Below are positions 6,595 to 14,837 of a stretch of 40,429 nucleotides of DNA, in pieces. Every line of letters starts with the position of its first letter. Within the stretch, counting starts at the first letter, position 1. The notes beneath the pieces were generated by a model. The model worked only from the letters and a program-made list of their open reading frames with translations. It searched no databases and was not told the origin of the DNA. Source of the stretch: a virus. The stretch lies in IMG/VR virus record IMGVR_UViG_3300010430_000173, positions 1 to 40,429 of that record. The stretch is one strand, 5' to 3'. Both the position numbers and the translations under genes were made by a program.

Positions 6595-6635
6595 TGGTCG
6601 TGCCCCTTGCGGCGGTCTTCTCCGGTCCAGGTCAT
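6591..6635 (-). CDS. Very short coupled peptide (14 codons)
   Basis: Encodes MTWTGEDRRKGHDQ. A near-perfect GGAGGAAG ribosome site precedes ATG 6635 by four bases, and its TGA overlaps the ATG of the following coiled-coil gene. The W-x-G-x-DRR pattern resembles the N-terminus of several phage holin-like proteins. It may be a leader peptide that couples translation, or the separated N-terminus of the next protein. Confidence 0.4.
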   Translation of the reverse strand: MTWTGEDRRKGHDQ

Positions 6636-6720
6636 TTCTTCCTCCGATTGTAGACGGGATCTCCGTTGCTCACGATGCTGCCCAATCAAACCGCGTAGAC
6701 AACAGCGGCCATGATGTGCG

Positions 6721-6736
6721 ATGGTTGCGCAACCAT
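6721..6736. promoter_or_regulatory. Perfect 16-base palindrome upstream of a plus-strand gene
   Basis: ATGGTTGCGCAACCAT reads the same on both strands. It lies 30 bases before the ATG of the plus-strand gene at 6766, in the gap between two minus-strand genes, and is in position to be an operator. No other exact copy was noticed in the window. Confidence 0.45.
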
Positions 6737-6765
6737 GCTTGGAATAAACACGGGAGAACGCCACC

Positions 6766-6984
6766 ATGACCACAACCCAAACCGACCGCCGCGCTTTTTA
6801 TGACGCGATTTATCAGGGCAACCCTGGGGCCGAGGCGCTTTTGAAATGGGCGCTTGCAATGATCGACGAACTGAACGGCGGCCCCATCGAATCCGGAGAC
6901 AGCGCCGAAATGTACGAAAAGGCAAAACGGATGGTGCATCACGATCCCGCCAGCGCCAGCGCCACGCCGACGAAATCGTTCTGA
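6766..6984 (+). CDS. Small plus-strand protein inside the minus-strand late module
   Basis: 72 residues, helical in the middle (GAEALLKWALAMIDELNGG) and mostly polar. GGGAGAA lies upstream of ATG 6766 and a perfect palindrome precedes it. It runs against the surrounding minus-strand tail and lysis genes, and its last 46 bases overlap the 3' end of the tailspike gene tail to tail. This placement suggests an independently expressed moron. Lack of recognisable motifs and the overlap lower confidence. Confidence 0.5.
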   Translation: MTTTQTDRRAFYDAIYQGNPGAEALLKWALAMIDELNGGPIESGDSAEMYEKAKRMVHHDPASASATPTKSF

Positions 6985-9731
6985 ATCGATACGCCGGTCA
7001 TGGTGGATGCGAATGCTGCATCAGCCGCCGCCCTATGCTCACCGGCCACTGCGAGTTCTTCATTCGCGGTAAGTTCGTCGTCCTCATAGAATTGCGCGAG
7101 GGACGAGGATGTGATGCCGCTACCACCAACGCCGGACACACACTGCGCGGCTTGCAGAACGAACGATCCCGCCGGGACGTTAAGGGTGAAGCTGAGGGGA
7201 CCGGCATCGGTTCCGGGATCGTATTGAGAATCGGTATCCGCCGGAGTGGTGTTCGTCGTGTTGAATTCATGGACGAACCAACCATAGGCATCTGTGGACT
7301 TGCTTAAAGTCCACGACATCGTTCCCGTGGTCCCGGTCGTTATCGGGGCGTCTGTCACCCATACCTCGACCCCAGCCCAGCCGCCTGTATGGCGGATCAA
7401 CCTTGAACAAGACTGCCCTGCTATGGTGAGGGCAGTAACCTCCGCCGCCGTATTCGGGAAGTCGTAGCCACCGAAGACAGCCAGAACGTGACGATTGCTC
7501 GACGGATTGCCGATATTGACAGTCGACCCGCTTGTGGTAATCGCGCCGGTGTTATCAATAAACCTGACAATGAACGTCGGGACCGTTGTAGCCGTCGTCT
7601 CGGTGTTGATTGCCCCGGAAGCATTCGTCGCGGTGACGACGCAGGAAATAGTGTCGCCGGCCACCCAACTGGAATCGACCGCTATGGTCTTGGACGTAGC
7701 CCCGGAAATGTTCGTGCCGTTCTTCTTCCACTGGTACGTAAACGTCGGAGCCGGATAGCCGGTATAGTACCCGACCCCCGCGATCAGCTCGGTTGCCGTG
7801 GTGTCGAATGTGGTCCCGGAGACGTTCGTGCTTTCGTAGAAGTCATAGCCCCAATTCTGGAACGCCGGGGTGAGGACCACAGGGGCAACCGTGTTGACCG
7901 GCACCGCAGCGGTAGCTGTTCCGGTTGTTGCATCATAGTTAACCTGAAGGGCTAGGTCGTTGATTGTTTCTCCGGCCCCCTCGTCTACATCCCTGGGTTG
8001 GTTCTTCGTCCACACCCCCGCGCCACTGGCGGATTGTCTGCGAAGGCCGACGAAATGAGAGACGCCCTTGAGAAGCCCAGTTTTGCTGGAGGTATCCCCT
8101 ACATCTGTATCAATGACCCACTGATACCCATCCAGCGAATATCGGAAGTCGGTCTGGGTCGGGGCCTCGGTGTAGTATTCATAGGAAGAGATATCCCACG
8201 ACGCTTGACCGTCCCCGAACGTGAAGCCTGTATAGGGAATCTGGTCCGGTACGCCTGTCCATGCGGCTGCGGAAATGAGCGGGCGGACCTGATCCAGAAG
8301 GGCTTCGTAGTCCGCATTTACATCGTAAGTTCCTGTGGTGGGATAAGGCTCCCAAGTCCTCGCCCGATCCATCCATGCCAAACGTGCAGCGTTTTCATCC
8401 GCCGTGTCGTTGACCGTCGCGCCCTCGGCCAGCATCGTATAGCCGTCGGTGAGGTACAGAACCGCAAGCAATTCACAGTAGTTGATCTTGTGACCGATCG
8501 GGGTATAGCGCCCGTCGTAGTTGGTGGATTTTTCCTCTGGGTAAGACCCCGGCATCCCGACATGCTCGTCAAAATGTGTCTGGTTGGACACGTCGTCGCG
8601 GACGGTATCCAAACCTGCGGACCCGACCGTATCCACATCCGTGGTCTTCATCCAATACGGGCCGTTGGTCGTCTGCGTCGGGGTCGTTCTCGCGGTACTA
8701 AGTAGATCTGCGCTGCCCGTGAGGCTGGCCATATACCACAGGAAGATGCCCATGCAAGCGCCTTGGCCCGCGTCAAAGCCCGGTCCCTCCCCTGGGGTAA
8801 TATTGTTTGTTCCGCCCCTGCCAACACAGGCAACCAATTGTTGACCATTGACAATTGCCCAATGGGCTATATCTCTACGCTCCGCATCGGTCGTCGCATT
8901 GTCATGTCCGACAATCAGGTAGTCGGTGTATTCCTGGACGATATGACCTGAATAGAGCGTCGTCGTGTTGGAGTTGTACTCGTTGTCCAATCGAAACCGA
9001 CGGCGTTTCTCCGGATTGGAGCTGCCGAAGTGACCATGCCAGGGTGGGACCTTCGCCGCCGCCGTCGTGGGCGTGGCAGTAAATGCGGCTGGCAGGGCGA
9101 TGTCGCGGAACTTGGACAGGTTTATGGAGTTGCGGGAAATCATCGACTTCAACGTCCCGCTTACCCCAACCTCACTATGTGCCGGTGCCAGTTTATCCGA
9201 AGTGGGGGCTTCCGAAACGATGTGAAGGGCCTTGTAGGCCCCGATGATCTGCCAACTGCCACTTGTTGCCGTGCCCAGACGGGTGGTCTTTACAATCGTC
9301 TTATTGTCACCAACCGAGACTGAATAGGCCGCTGCGGTTGCCCCCGGGTCGACGTTCAAGGCATGGGTATAGGTGGTCGTTTCCTGACCGCCCGATCCTG
9401 TGACTGCGTTGCCTATCCACTCGTCAAAACCCTGCGCTGAGTCGGTGAAAGGATCGACCACAGCCCCGTTTGCCCATGCACCCGAAGCGTTAGATGCAGC
9501 CGGTGTAATGGATGTAATTGTGAACGCCTGATCCGAAACAACGAAGGGCTCAAAATTATTCCCGTTCAGGTCCGTGAACCACCCGACATTTACGGACGTC
9601 GAAAAGTTGAATGTCACGTCCCCATAGGTCGCGTCTGCAATCGTCACGCTTGTCTCGGATGTCGTGGCGTAGGCCGCCGCGCCCCCGCTGGATACGGGCC
9701 TATGGGACAGGCCAAGTCCTAGACCAATCAT
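6939..9731 (-). CDS. Tailspike / receptor-binding tail protein
   Basis: 930 residues. The small N-terminal part is followed by beta-rich repeats of Thr, Ser and Gly. A helical central region (TDAERRDIAHWAIVNGQQLV; DAGQGACMGIFLWYMASLTG; KINYCELLAVLYLTDGYTML) resembles an alpha/alpha-barrel glycosidase or lyase core. An Ig-like domain follows (TFTYQWKKNGTNISGATSKT through AGDTISCVVTATNASG), then another beta domain. Such proteins bind and often degrade surface polysaccharide. The start at 9731 was preferred over 9746 because it overlaps the upstream stop as ATGA and is preceded by AAGGTGG. No catalytic pair can be named from reading alone. Confidence 0.75.
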   Translation of the reverse strand: MIGLGLGLSHRPVSSGGAAAYATTSETSVTIADATYGDVTFNFSTSVNVGWFTDLNGNNFEPFVVSDQAFTITSITPAASNASGAWANGAVVDPFTDSAQGFDEWIGNAVTGSGGQETTTYTHALNVDPGATAAAYSVSVGDNKTIVKTTRLGTATSGSWQIIGAYKALHIVSEAPTSDKLAPAHSEVGVSGTLKSMISRNSINLSKFRDIALPAAFTATPTTAAAKVPPWHGHFGSSNPEKRRRFRLDNEYNSNTTTLYSGHIVQEYTDYLIVGHDNATTDAERRDIAHWAIVNGQQLVACVGRGGTNNITPGEGPGFDAGQGACMGIFLWYMASLTGSADLLSTARTTPTQTTNGPYWMKTTDVDTVGSAGLDTVRDDVSNQTHFDEHVGMPGSYPEEKSTNYDGRYTPIGHKINYCELLAVLYLTDGYTMLAEGATVNDTADENAARLAWMDRARTWEPYPTTGTYDVNADYEALLDQVRPLISAAAWTGVPDQIPYTGFTFGDGQASWDISSYEYYTEAPTQTDFRYSLDGYQWVIDTDVGDTSSKTGLLKGVSHFVGLRRQSASGAGVWTKNQPRDVDEGAGETINDLALQVNYDATTGTATAAVPVNTVAPVVLTPAFQNWGYDFYESTNVSGTTFDTTATELIAGVGYYTGYPAPTFTYQWKKNGTNISGATSKTIAVDSSWVAGDTISCVVTATNASGAINTETTATTVPTFIVRFIDNTGAITTSGSTVNIGNPSSNRHVLAVFGGYDFPNTAAEVTALTIAGQSCSRLIRHTGGWAGVEVWVTDAPITTGTTGTMSWTLSKSTDAYGWFVHEFNTTNTTPADTDSQYDPGTDAGPLSFTLNVPAGSFVLQAAQCVSGVGGSGITSSSLAQFYEDDELTANEELAVAGEHRAAADAAFASTMTGVSIQNDFVGVALALAGS

Positions 9732-11335
9732 GACGCCACCTTGCAAACGATACCGCAGAAATCGACGTTCTTATTGTTCGCCGTCGCTAATCGCCAAACC
9801 ACGCTGGTCCCGGACGGTTGGGCGGAAACGTCAACAGCCGTCACCGCATAAACCTTGTTTCCGTTCTGCTTGGTTTGAACAAGAGCAAGCGTGCCGGATG
9901 AGAAGTTCGAACCACCATCCCTGGAAACGGACCCGATCAGGTCTGTGTTGACGGTGATGGCCTCATTCTCCGAAACCTCCGCGAGCAGGGAGATCGAAGC
10001 GGGCGCGGAGCCAACCGTTAAAGCGTTTCCGACAAGCGACATATTGTTCGCCGTGCCGGTCATAAGCTCCATTTCGCCAATTTCCGTCGTCGCGCCACCG
10101 TTAACGGCGGAAACGGTGATCCGGTAATAGCGGTAGGATGTGTTGTTGTAGAACGAAAACGTCCGCTGCCCGCTCCACCCGGTTTGGCCGGTTTGGGTGT
10201 CCAGCACTGTGTAGTCGGAGTCGTTGTTCGAACCCTCAAGAACCCAACTGTTCGGCGCACGGTCGGCGGAGGTAATCCCCGTCGAGTCAATCGTGTATTG
10301 CCGCGCGACGATGTCATTTCCCGCCCCGAAGTCATATTTCAGCCATGCCCCGGAGGTGACTGCGTTCGCCCCCCAGCGCGTTCCCGCGTTGCCATCAAAC
10401 GCTTTGAAAGCATCGTTGCCCGCAGCCGTGGACGAGGCCGAAGCTGTCCCGGAGGGCGTTGAAGCCGCCGTCATGGTCGGGATTTGATCGGAGCTATACG
10501 TCATCGTCGGGACGTAGCAATTCAGTGCTGTAGAGTGGGATTCGTTCGTGGACGTCGCAGCGTCAACCCCATCCGTCGTGACAAAGGCATCAACAACCCC
10601 ATCCACTAGATCGCCAGGGACGCCCGCACCAGCAGAAGCGGTTAGGGCGGTCATCCAGATATCGTAAAGGCTGGTGTCGGTGCCGATGGCCCATGCGCCG
10701 GAGGTATAAACGAGGGTGTCGCCTTCGCTCGGGCTCAACCCTGCAATATCGTCAAGGTCGTCGCTATGCGCTTGGACGCTGGATCCGATATCCCCCGTTA
10801 CAAGCGCGTCGGCGGAATACCGTTGCGCCTGGAAGGCTACACCGTCATAGAGAATATCGTAGTACTTATCGGCATCCAGAACGAGGGAAGCAGAAAGGGC
10901 CGCGTCGTTAATCTCGACTGCCTTTGTGGCCAATCCAGAGATGGCGACCGTTACCGCGTCATCCGTCGCAGCCGCGCGCATCTTGAAGCGGAACTTCTGC
11001 CCCGCCGCATAAGCCGTAATCGCGGGGGTCGGCGTAAGGGTTAGCGCGTTGGTCGTGCCCCCTGCCGTGCCGCACCAGATGAACCCGCCGTCCTGAACCT
11101 GACCGGCTGCGGCGTAATCCGTTCGCGCTTGAGCGTTCCCCACCCCGGTATGGCGGAATGTTGCCATTTTGAGGTTGGCAGAGGGGGCAGTCTGCCCGTC
11201 CGCTGCAAGGGAATTGGTGATTTCCGTTGCGAGGTCGGAAAAGTTCGAATTGACCGCCGTTTCGCTGATTACGGTGTCATAAACGAACGCCGCTTCCGGC
11301 AGGCTGTATGCTCCGGTTGAGCCGTCTCTGGCCAT
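9728..11335 (-). CDS. Tail fibre protein with F5/8 type C (discoidin-like) domain
   Basis: 535 residues. The first 60 (SLPEAAFVYDTVISETAVNS, then FSDLATEI) match the virion-attachment head common to phage fibres. A beta-rich shaft follows. Residues about 287-426 form a galactose-binding-like F5/8C or CBM32 domain: ASSTAAGNDAFKAFDGNAGT RWG, AWLKYDFG, SWVLEGSNNDSDY, RYYRITVSA. It should bind host glycans. ATG 11335 follows GGAGGT with five-base spacing. It is coupled to the downstream tailspike gene by ATGA, so the two adhesins are made together. Confidence 0.85.
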   Translation of the reverse strand: MARDGSTGAYSLPEAAFVYDTVISETAVNSNFSDLATEITNSLAADGQTAPSANLKMATFRHTGVGNAQARTDYAAAGQVQDGGFIWCGTAGGTTNALTLTPTPAITAYAAGQKFRFKMRAAATDDAVTVAISGLATKAVEINDAALSASLVLDADKYYDILYDGVAFQAQRYSADALVTGDIGSSVQAHSDDLDDIAGLSPSEGDTLVYTSGAWAIGTDTSLYDIWMTALTASAGAGVPGDLVDGVVDAFVTTDGVDAATSTNESHSTALNCYVPTMTYSSDQIPTMTAASTPSGTASASSTAAGNDAFKAFDGNAGTRWGANAVTSGAWLKYDFGAGNDIVARQYTIDSTGITSADRAPNSWVLEGSNNDSDYTVLDTQTGQTGWSGQRTFSFYNNTSYRYYRITVSAVNGGATTEIGEMELMTGTANNMSLVGNALTVGSAPASISLLAEVSENEAITVNTDLIGSVSRDGGSNFSSGTLALVQTKQNGNKVYAVTAVDVSAQPSGTSVVWRLATANNKNVDFCGIVCKVAS

Positions 11336-11401
11336 CAATGACCTCCATTAAAGGAAAATGCCGCTTCACAGCGGGGGTGCGCCTATGGCATAAGAGGCGC
11401 G

Positions 11402-11587
11402 ATGGAAGACCTAACATTCAAACTGTTTACCGCCGTCCTGGCCGGTAATCTGTTCACCGCGATGTTCATTTACGGAATGGTAAAAGCGCATCGAATGTAT
11501 GACTGGTCAGACGTTGATCTCGTTACGACACTGCAAATCATCATTCCCGCCATCATGGTCGCGGGCGGCGCTTACCTGTTCTGGTAG
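11402..11587 (+). CDS. Small two-helix membrane protein on the opposite strand
   Basis: 61 residues with two hydrophobic segments (FKLFTAVLAGNLFTAMFIYG and LQIIIPAIMVAGGAYLFW) joined by a polar loop (VKAHRMYDWSDVD). AAGAGG precedes ATG 11402. It lies on the plus strand in a 236-base gap between minus-strand virion genes and overlaps the 3' end of the next gene by 16 bases. The clean membrane topology makes a chance frame unlikely. A moron such as a superinfection-exclusion protein is one possibility; function unknown. Confidence 0.6.
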   Translation: MEDLTFKLFTAVLAGNLFTAMFIYGMVKAHRMYDWSDVDLVTTLQIIIPAIMVAGGAYLFW

Positions 11588-13263
11588 GCGTTAACAGCCG
11601 GTGCCGTAACTGGCGCATTCCGCTGCAAAAGCATCTGCGTTAGCCGTTGGATTTGAGGGTTGGGGGCCGGAACGCTACCAAGACCACCCTGAGCCATGAG
11701 TGCTTGAGCAAGCCTTGCCTGTTTCGTCGTCAAGCTTTGCGCAAGTTTCTGCGCGCCGTACCCAATTCCGGTTGGGATGGCTGCACCGACGGCGGCGCCA
11801 GCGGGACCGCCTACCGATGCCCCCGCGCTCCCCCCGATCACCGGGGCCAACGTGCCTAGCAGCATATTGCTTTGCTGACCTGATCCCGGCCCTAGCTTTG
11901 AAAGTTTCTTCAGAATGTTGGTGCTTGCCGTGCCCTTCACAACACGCTCAAGTGCCTCCACTTCTTCCGGGCCAAGCGTGCGGCGGATCTTCGGGTTCAT
12001 GAGGATCTGACGGGCTTGGATTCTCAACCCGTTCTCAACGCCGCTTGCCTGTAGGTCAGCTTTGGTGAATACGTCGTCGATCATCTCCGAACCCTTGGCA
12101 CGACGCCACGTATCGCGGCCAATCTTCATATCGTCCGCAAGCGTTACCGGGTTGCCGGATGCCACGTCGCCAGGACCAAGGCGACCGATGTAATCGTCAA
12201 CGGCATCTGTCATGATTCCGCCAAGCCGTTGCTCGTCGGGGTCGGTGCTTTTCTGCACGCCGGACACAAGCCTACGAAGAACCGTCGGTGAAGGCGGGGA
12301 AGTATTGCCTTGCGCGGCGTCGCTCATCCTGTTGAGGATGGCGGTTGCCTTCGGATGCAACGTCGGGTCAATGCCCTCTTTCTCAAGACGCTGCGTCAAC
12401 GTCGCAACCTCATCACCAAAGCTGGATGGTGCGAACTTTACTCCGGTATCATCGGCACGGTCATACGCAGCGCCTGCGATTTTCTTGAGTTCCTGCGTGG
12501 TGGGCGCGGTCTTGACGAGATTCTTTTCCGCCCCTCGCTTCAGCAGGCGTGATGTAAGACGCTTTGCCTGTGCTCCAACCAACGGCGCGGCGACGCCAAG
12601 TCCGCCACCGACAAGCCCGCCAACAAGGGCATCTTCGCCTCGATTTTGGAAACCACCCTCACCGGCGTTGAAAGAATAGAGAGCGCCTTCACCGGCACCG
12701 ATGGCAGCGGAGGCGGCAGCGCGTGTGCCAAAAGAACCAGTCTGCGCCGCGCGACCCAACTGACCAAGCGGAACCGCCGCCGTGGGAATCGCGCCAAGAA
12801 CCTCCGAACCGTAAGCAAGAACCGGGGACTCGTCACGGAACTGATCAATCCTGCCGCGTTCCTTGTCGAGATATGCTTGGTAATTCTCGCCCAGATCGCC
12901 ACCGCGCATGAGGGTATGAAGACCCGCCGCGCTGCCGGCTACAAGTTCATCACCAGCACCGAAGGTCACGCCCTGCAAAGCGCCTCGCGCCATGCCCTGA
13001 CCCGCTCCGATCTCTTCTCTCTTGGGGCCGGAAGAACCATAAAGGCGAGTAGAGCGGTCGTCTTCGGATTCACCTTCCCTTGGCTGCATCGCCTGCTGTC
13101 GCAGGTAGTCACCAAAGGAATCGTTCTTCGAGCGATAAACGGAAAGCTGGCCCGGTTCGATCTGACCAGCCAGAGCCCCCATAAGCTGCTGCTCCGTCGC
13201 ACCGTCCGGGCCATCGATCTGGTAGACAGCGCCGTCGGATAGCGTGACTTCATATGTCGGCAT
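11572..13263 (-). CDS. Large internal virion / ejection-type protein
   Basis: 563 residues. It begins with a small beta unit (YEVTLSDGAVYQIDGPDGAT EQQL), then long Gly/Ala-rich helical stretches (DALVGGLVGGGLGVAAPLVG) and a central charged helical region (DEVATLTQRLEKEGIDPTLH). A second Gly/Ala-rich segment near the C-terminus (IGGSAGASVGGPAGAAVGAA) could insert in a membrane. Amphipathic Gly/Ala-rich segments in a large protein behind the tail nozzle genes are typical of P22- and T7-type DNA-ejection proteins. Its ATG overlaps the upstream stop by one base (TGATG). Assignment rests on position and composition. Confidence 0.6.
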   Translation of the reverse strand: MPTYEVTLSDGAVYQIDGPDGATEQQLMGALAGQIEPGQLSVYRSKNDSFGDYLRQQAMQPREGESEDDRSTRLYGSSGPKREEIGAGQGMARGALQGVTFGAGDELVAGSAAGLHTLMRGGDLGENYQAYLDKERGRIDQFRDESPVLAYGSEVLGAIPTAAVPLGQLGRAAQTGSFGTRAAASAAIGAGEGALYSFNAGEGGFQNRGEDALVGGLVGGGLGVAAPLVGAQAKRLTSRLLKRGAEKNLVKTAPTTQELKKIAGAAYDRADDTGVKFAPSSFGDEVATLTQRLEKEGIDPTLHPKATAILNRMSDAAQGNTSPPSPTVLRRLVSGVQKSTDPDEQRLGGIMTDAVDDYIGRLGPGDVASGNPVTLADDMKIGRDTWRRAKGSEMIDDVFTKADLQASGVENGLRIQARQILMNPKIRRTLGPEEVEALERVVKGTASTNILKKLSKLGPGSGQQSNMLLGTLAPVIGGSAGASVGGPAGAAVGAAIPTGIGYGAQKLAQSLTTKQARLAQALMAQGGLGSVPAPNPQIQRLTQMLLQRNAPVTAPAVNAYQNR

Positions 13264-14837
13264 CAGTTGCTAACCTTTCGAACGGTGAAGCCCGTGCTTG
13301 TCTGACCCTGCGATTGCCCGCCTGCCTCGATCCCGAGCGCCTGCAGCCGATCAGGCGGGACAGTGCGAAGAACGTTGTCCATGACCTGCTGGTATCGCGC
13401 GTCGATGCGGTCGAGGGTCTTTAGCAGAATTTCTGCGTCAGTGTTGTCGGCGTCTAGCGAACCAATCTCGTTAAGCAGCAAATCAAGTTCGGCCTTGTTC
13501 AGTGCGCCGAAACCACTGGCCCCAGTTGACGACGCCTGTTTTAGCCGTAGCAACGTTCCAACAGCCACACCACTTTGCAGCGTCTTTATTTCGGACCTGA
13601 CCTTGCCCGCGTTTGTGTTAGAAAACATCCCCGGCACAGTCGAGAATGTCCCTGTGGCTGGTGCAGACGCGCCTTTCAGCAAATTGCGGATATTCTGCGT
13701 TGTCTCCAACATAATATTGGATTTTTCGACAGCTTGTGTTGCGGCGCTCTCGCTAGCCGACCGCTCGGCTTCAGCCTCTTGGACCTCTTTCCTGGTCGGC
13801 GGCAGTTCCATCACCTGCGGCTGGCCCGGTATCGGCATGTTCTGACCGGGCATCCCCTGACCCGGCATTTGCGGGGGCATCTGACCGGCAATCCCGCCCT
13901 GTTCCGGCGAATCAGACATAACCATGCCCGGTGTTACAGGTTGCGGTGCACCCACCTGCGGCGCTCCACTCGGGACGCCGGGCGCGGTAATGATGCGGTT
14001 GTCTTCAATCTTCTGTGTCGGGGCCACACCCTTCGGAATATACCCGACGAAGTTCCCTTGCGCGTCAATAAGAGCAATTTTGTCGCCCAGATCGACGCGC
14101 TGGACAGCCGAACGCTGCGGAGTGATGCCTTGCGGCAACTGCACCTGCGACGCACCGCCCTGGTTGCTCAGTTGCATCAGCACCGGGTTTCCGTTGGCGT
14201 CCGTCGCCCACACTGGGGACATGCCCATCTTTTCGCCGCCGCCGCTGCTACCGCCTGACGCCACCCATTGTTCATACGTGCCTGTGTAGCCGTCGTTTTT
14301 GGCGTATTCGTATTCCTGAACCGAATTGGGCTGTTTCGCTTGCGGCGGTGCGGACGCCATCATCCCCGGTTGGACCTGACCGCGCGGCTGATACACCATC
14401 CCACCCGCTTGCGGGTCATAGACCTGCATCAATTTGCTGTTCTGCTGCTCCTGCGCTTGTCGGGCCTGCAAGTCCTGCATCGCTAGGGACGTAGACAATT
14501 CCGCCGCGTAGGGGTTATCCCCCATTCCAGCAAGCAACTGCTGAGCCCGTGAGAGGCTTCCCGGCATTTGCACGTCCGCCATACCGTCCGGTCGTGCCCC
14601 TTCCTGCGTAGAGCCTCTCAGGCCCTCTGCTAGCGCCTTCTGGGCGGCAATCTGCGCCTGCTTGTCCGCTTCAATCTTCTTTTGGTCCTGGGCAAGCTGA
14701 TATCCGCCCAGCCCCTGTGACAGAACCGAAGCAATTCCACCAAGGTTCGTACCGTTGTTCGCCTGACGCGCGTTCCGCAACAGCAGTTGAGCGTATGGGT
14801 TGGATTGCGTGAGGTACTTCCCCGGACCGTTATACAT
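13263..14837 (-). CDS. Large internal virion / ejection-type protein, Gln/Pro-rich
   Basis: 524 residues. The N-terminal 80 residues are helical with many Gln and Ala. The middle is rich in Pro, Gln, Gly and Met (PPQMPGQGMPGQNMPIPGQP). A helical C-terminus (RKEVQEAEAERSASESAATQ; LLNEIGSLDADNTDAEILLK) resembles phage scaffold or ejection proteins. ATG 14837 follows GGAGGT; the longer frame from 14852 would overlap the previous gene more. With the genes on either side it forms a three-gene set like the P22 ejection proteins, but sequence alone does not prove that role. Confidence 0.6.
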   Translation of the reverse strand: MYNGPGKYLTQSNPYAQLLLRNARQANNGTNLGGIASVLSQGLGGYQLAQDQKKIEADKQAQIAAQKALAEGLRGSTQEGARPDGMADVQMPGSLSRAQQLLAGMGDNPYAAELSTSLAMQDLQARQAQEQQNSKLMQVYDPQAGGMVYQPRGQVQPGMMASAPPQAKQPNSVQEYEYAKNDGYTGTYEQWVASGGSSGGGEKMGMSPVWATDANGNPVLMQLSNQGGASQVQLPQGITPQRSAVQRVDLGDKIALIDAQGNFVGYIPKGVAPTQKIEDNRIITAPGVPSGAPQVGAPQPVTPGMVMSDSPEQGGIAGQMPPQMPGQGMPGQNMPIPGQPQVMELPPTRKEVQEAEAERSASESAATQAVEKSNIMLETTQNIRNLLKGASAPATGTFSTVPGMFSNTNAGKVRSEIKTLQSGVAVGTLLRLKQASSTGASGFGALNKAELDLLLNEIGSLDADNTDAEILLKTLDRIDARYQQVMDNVLRTVPPDRLQALGIEAGGQSQGQTSTGFTVRKVSN

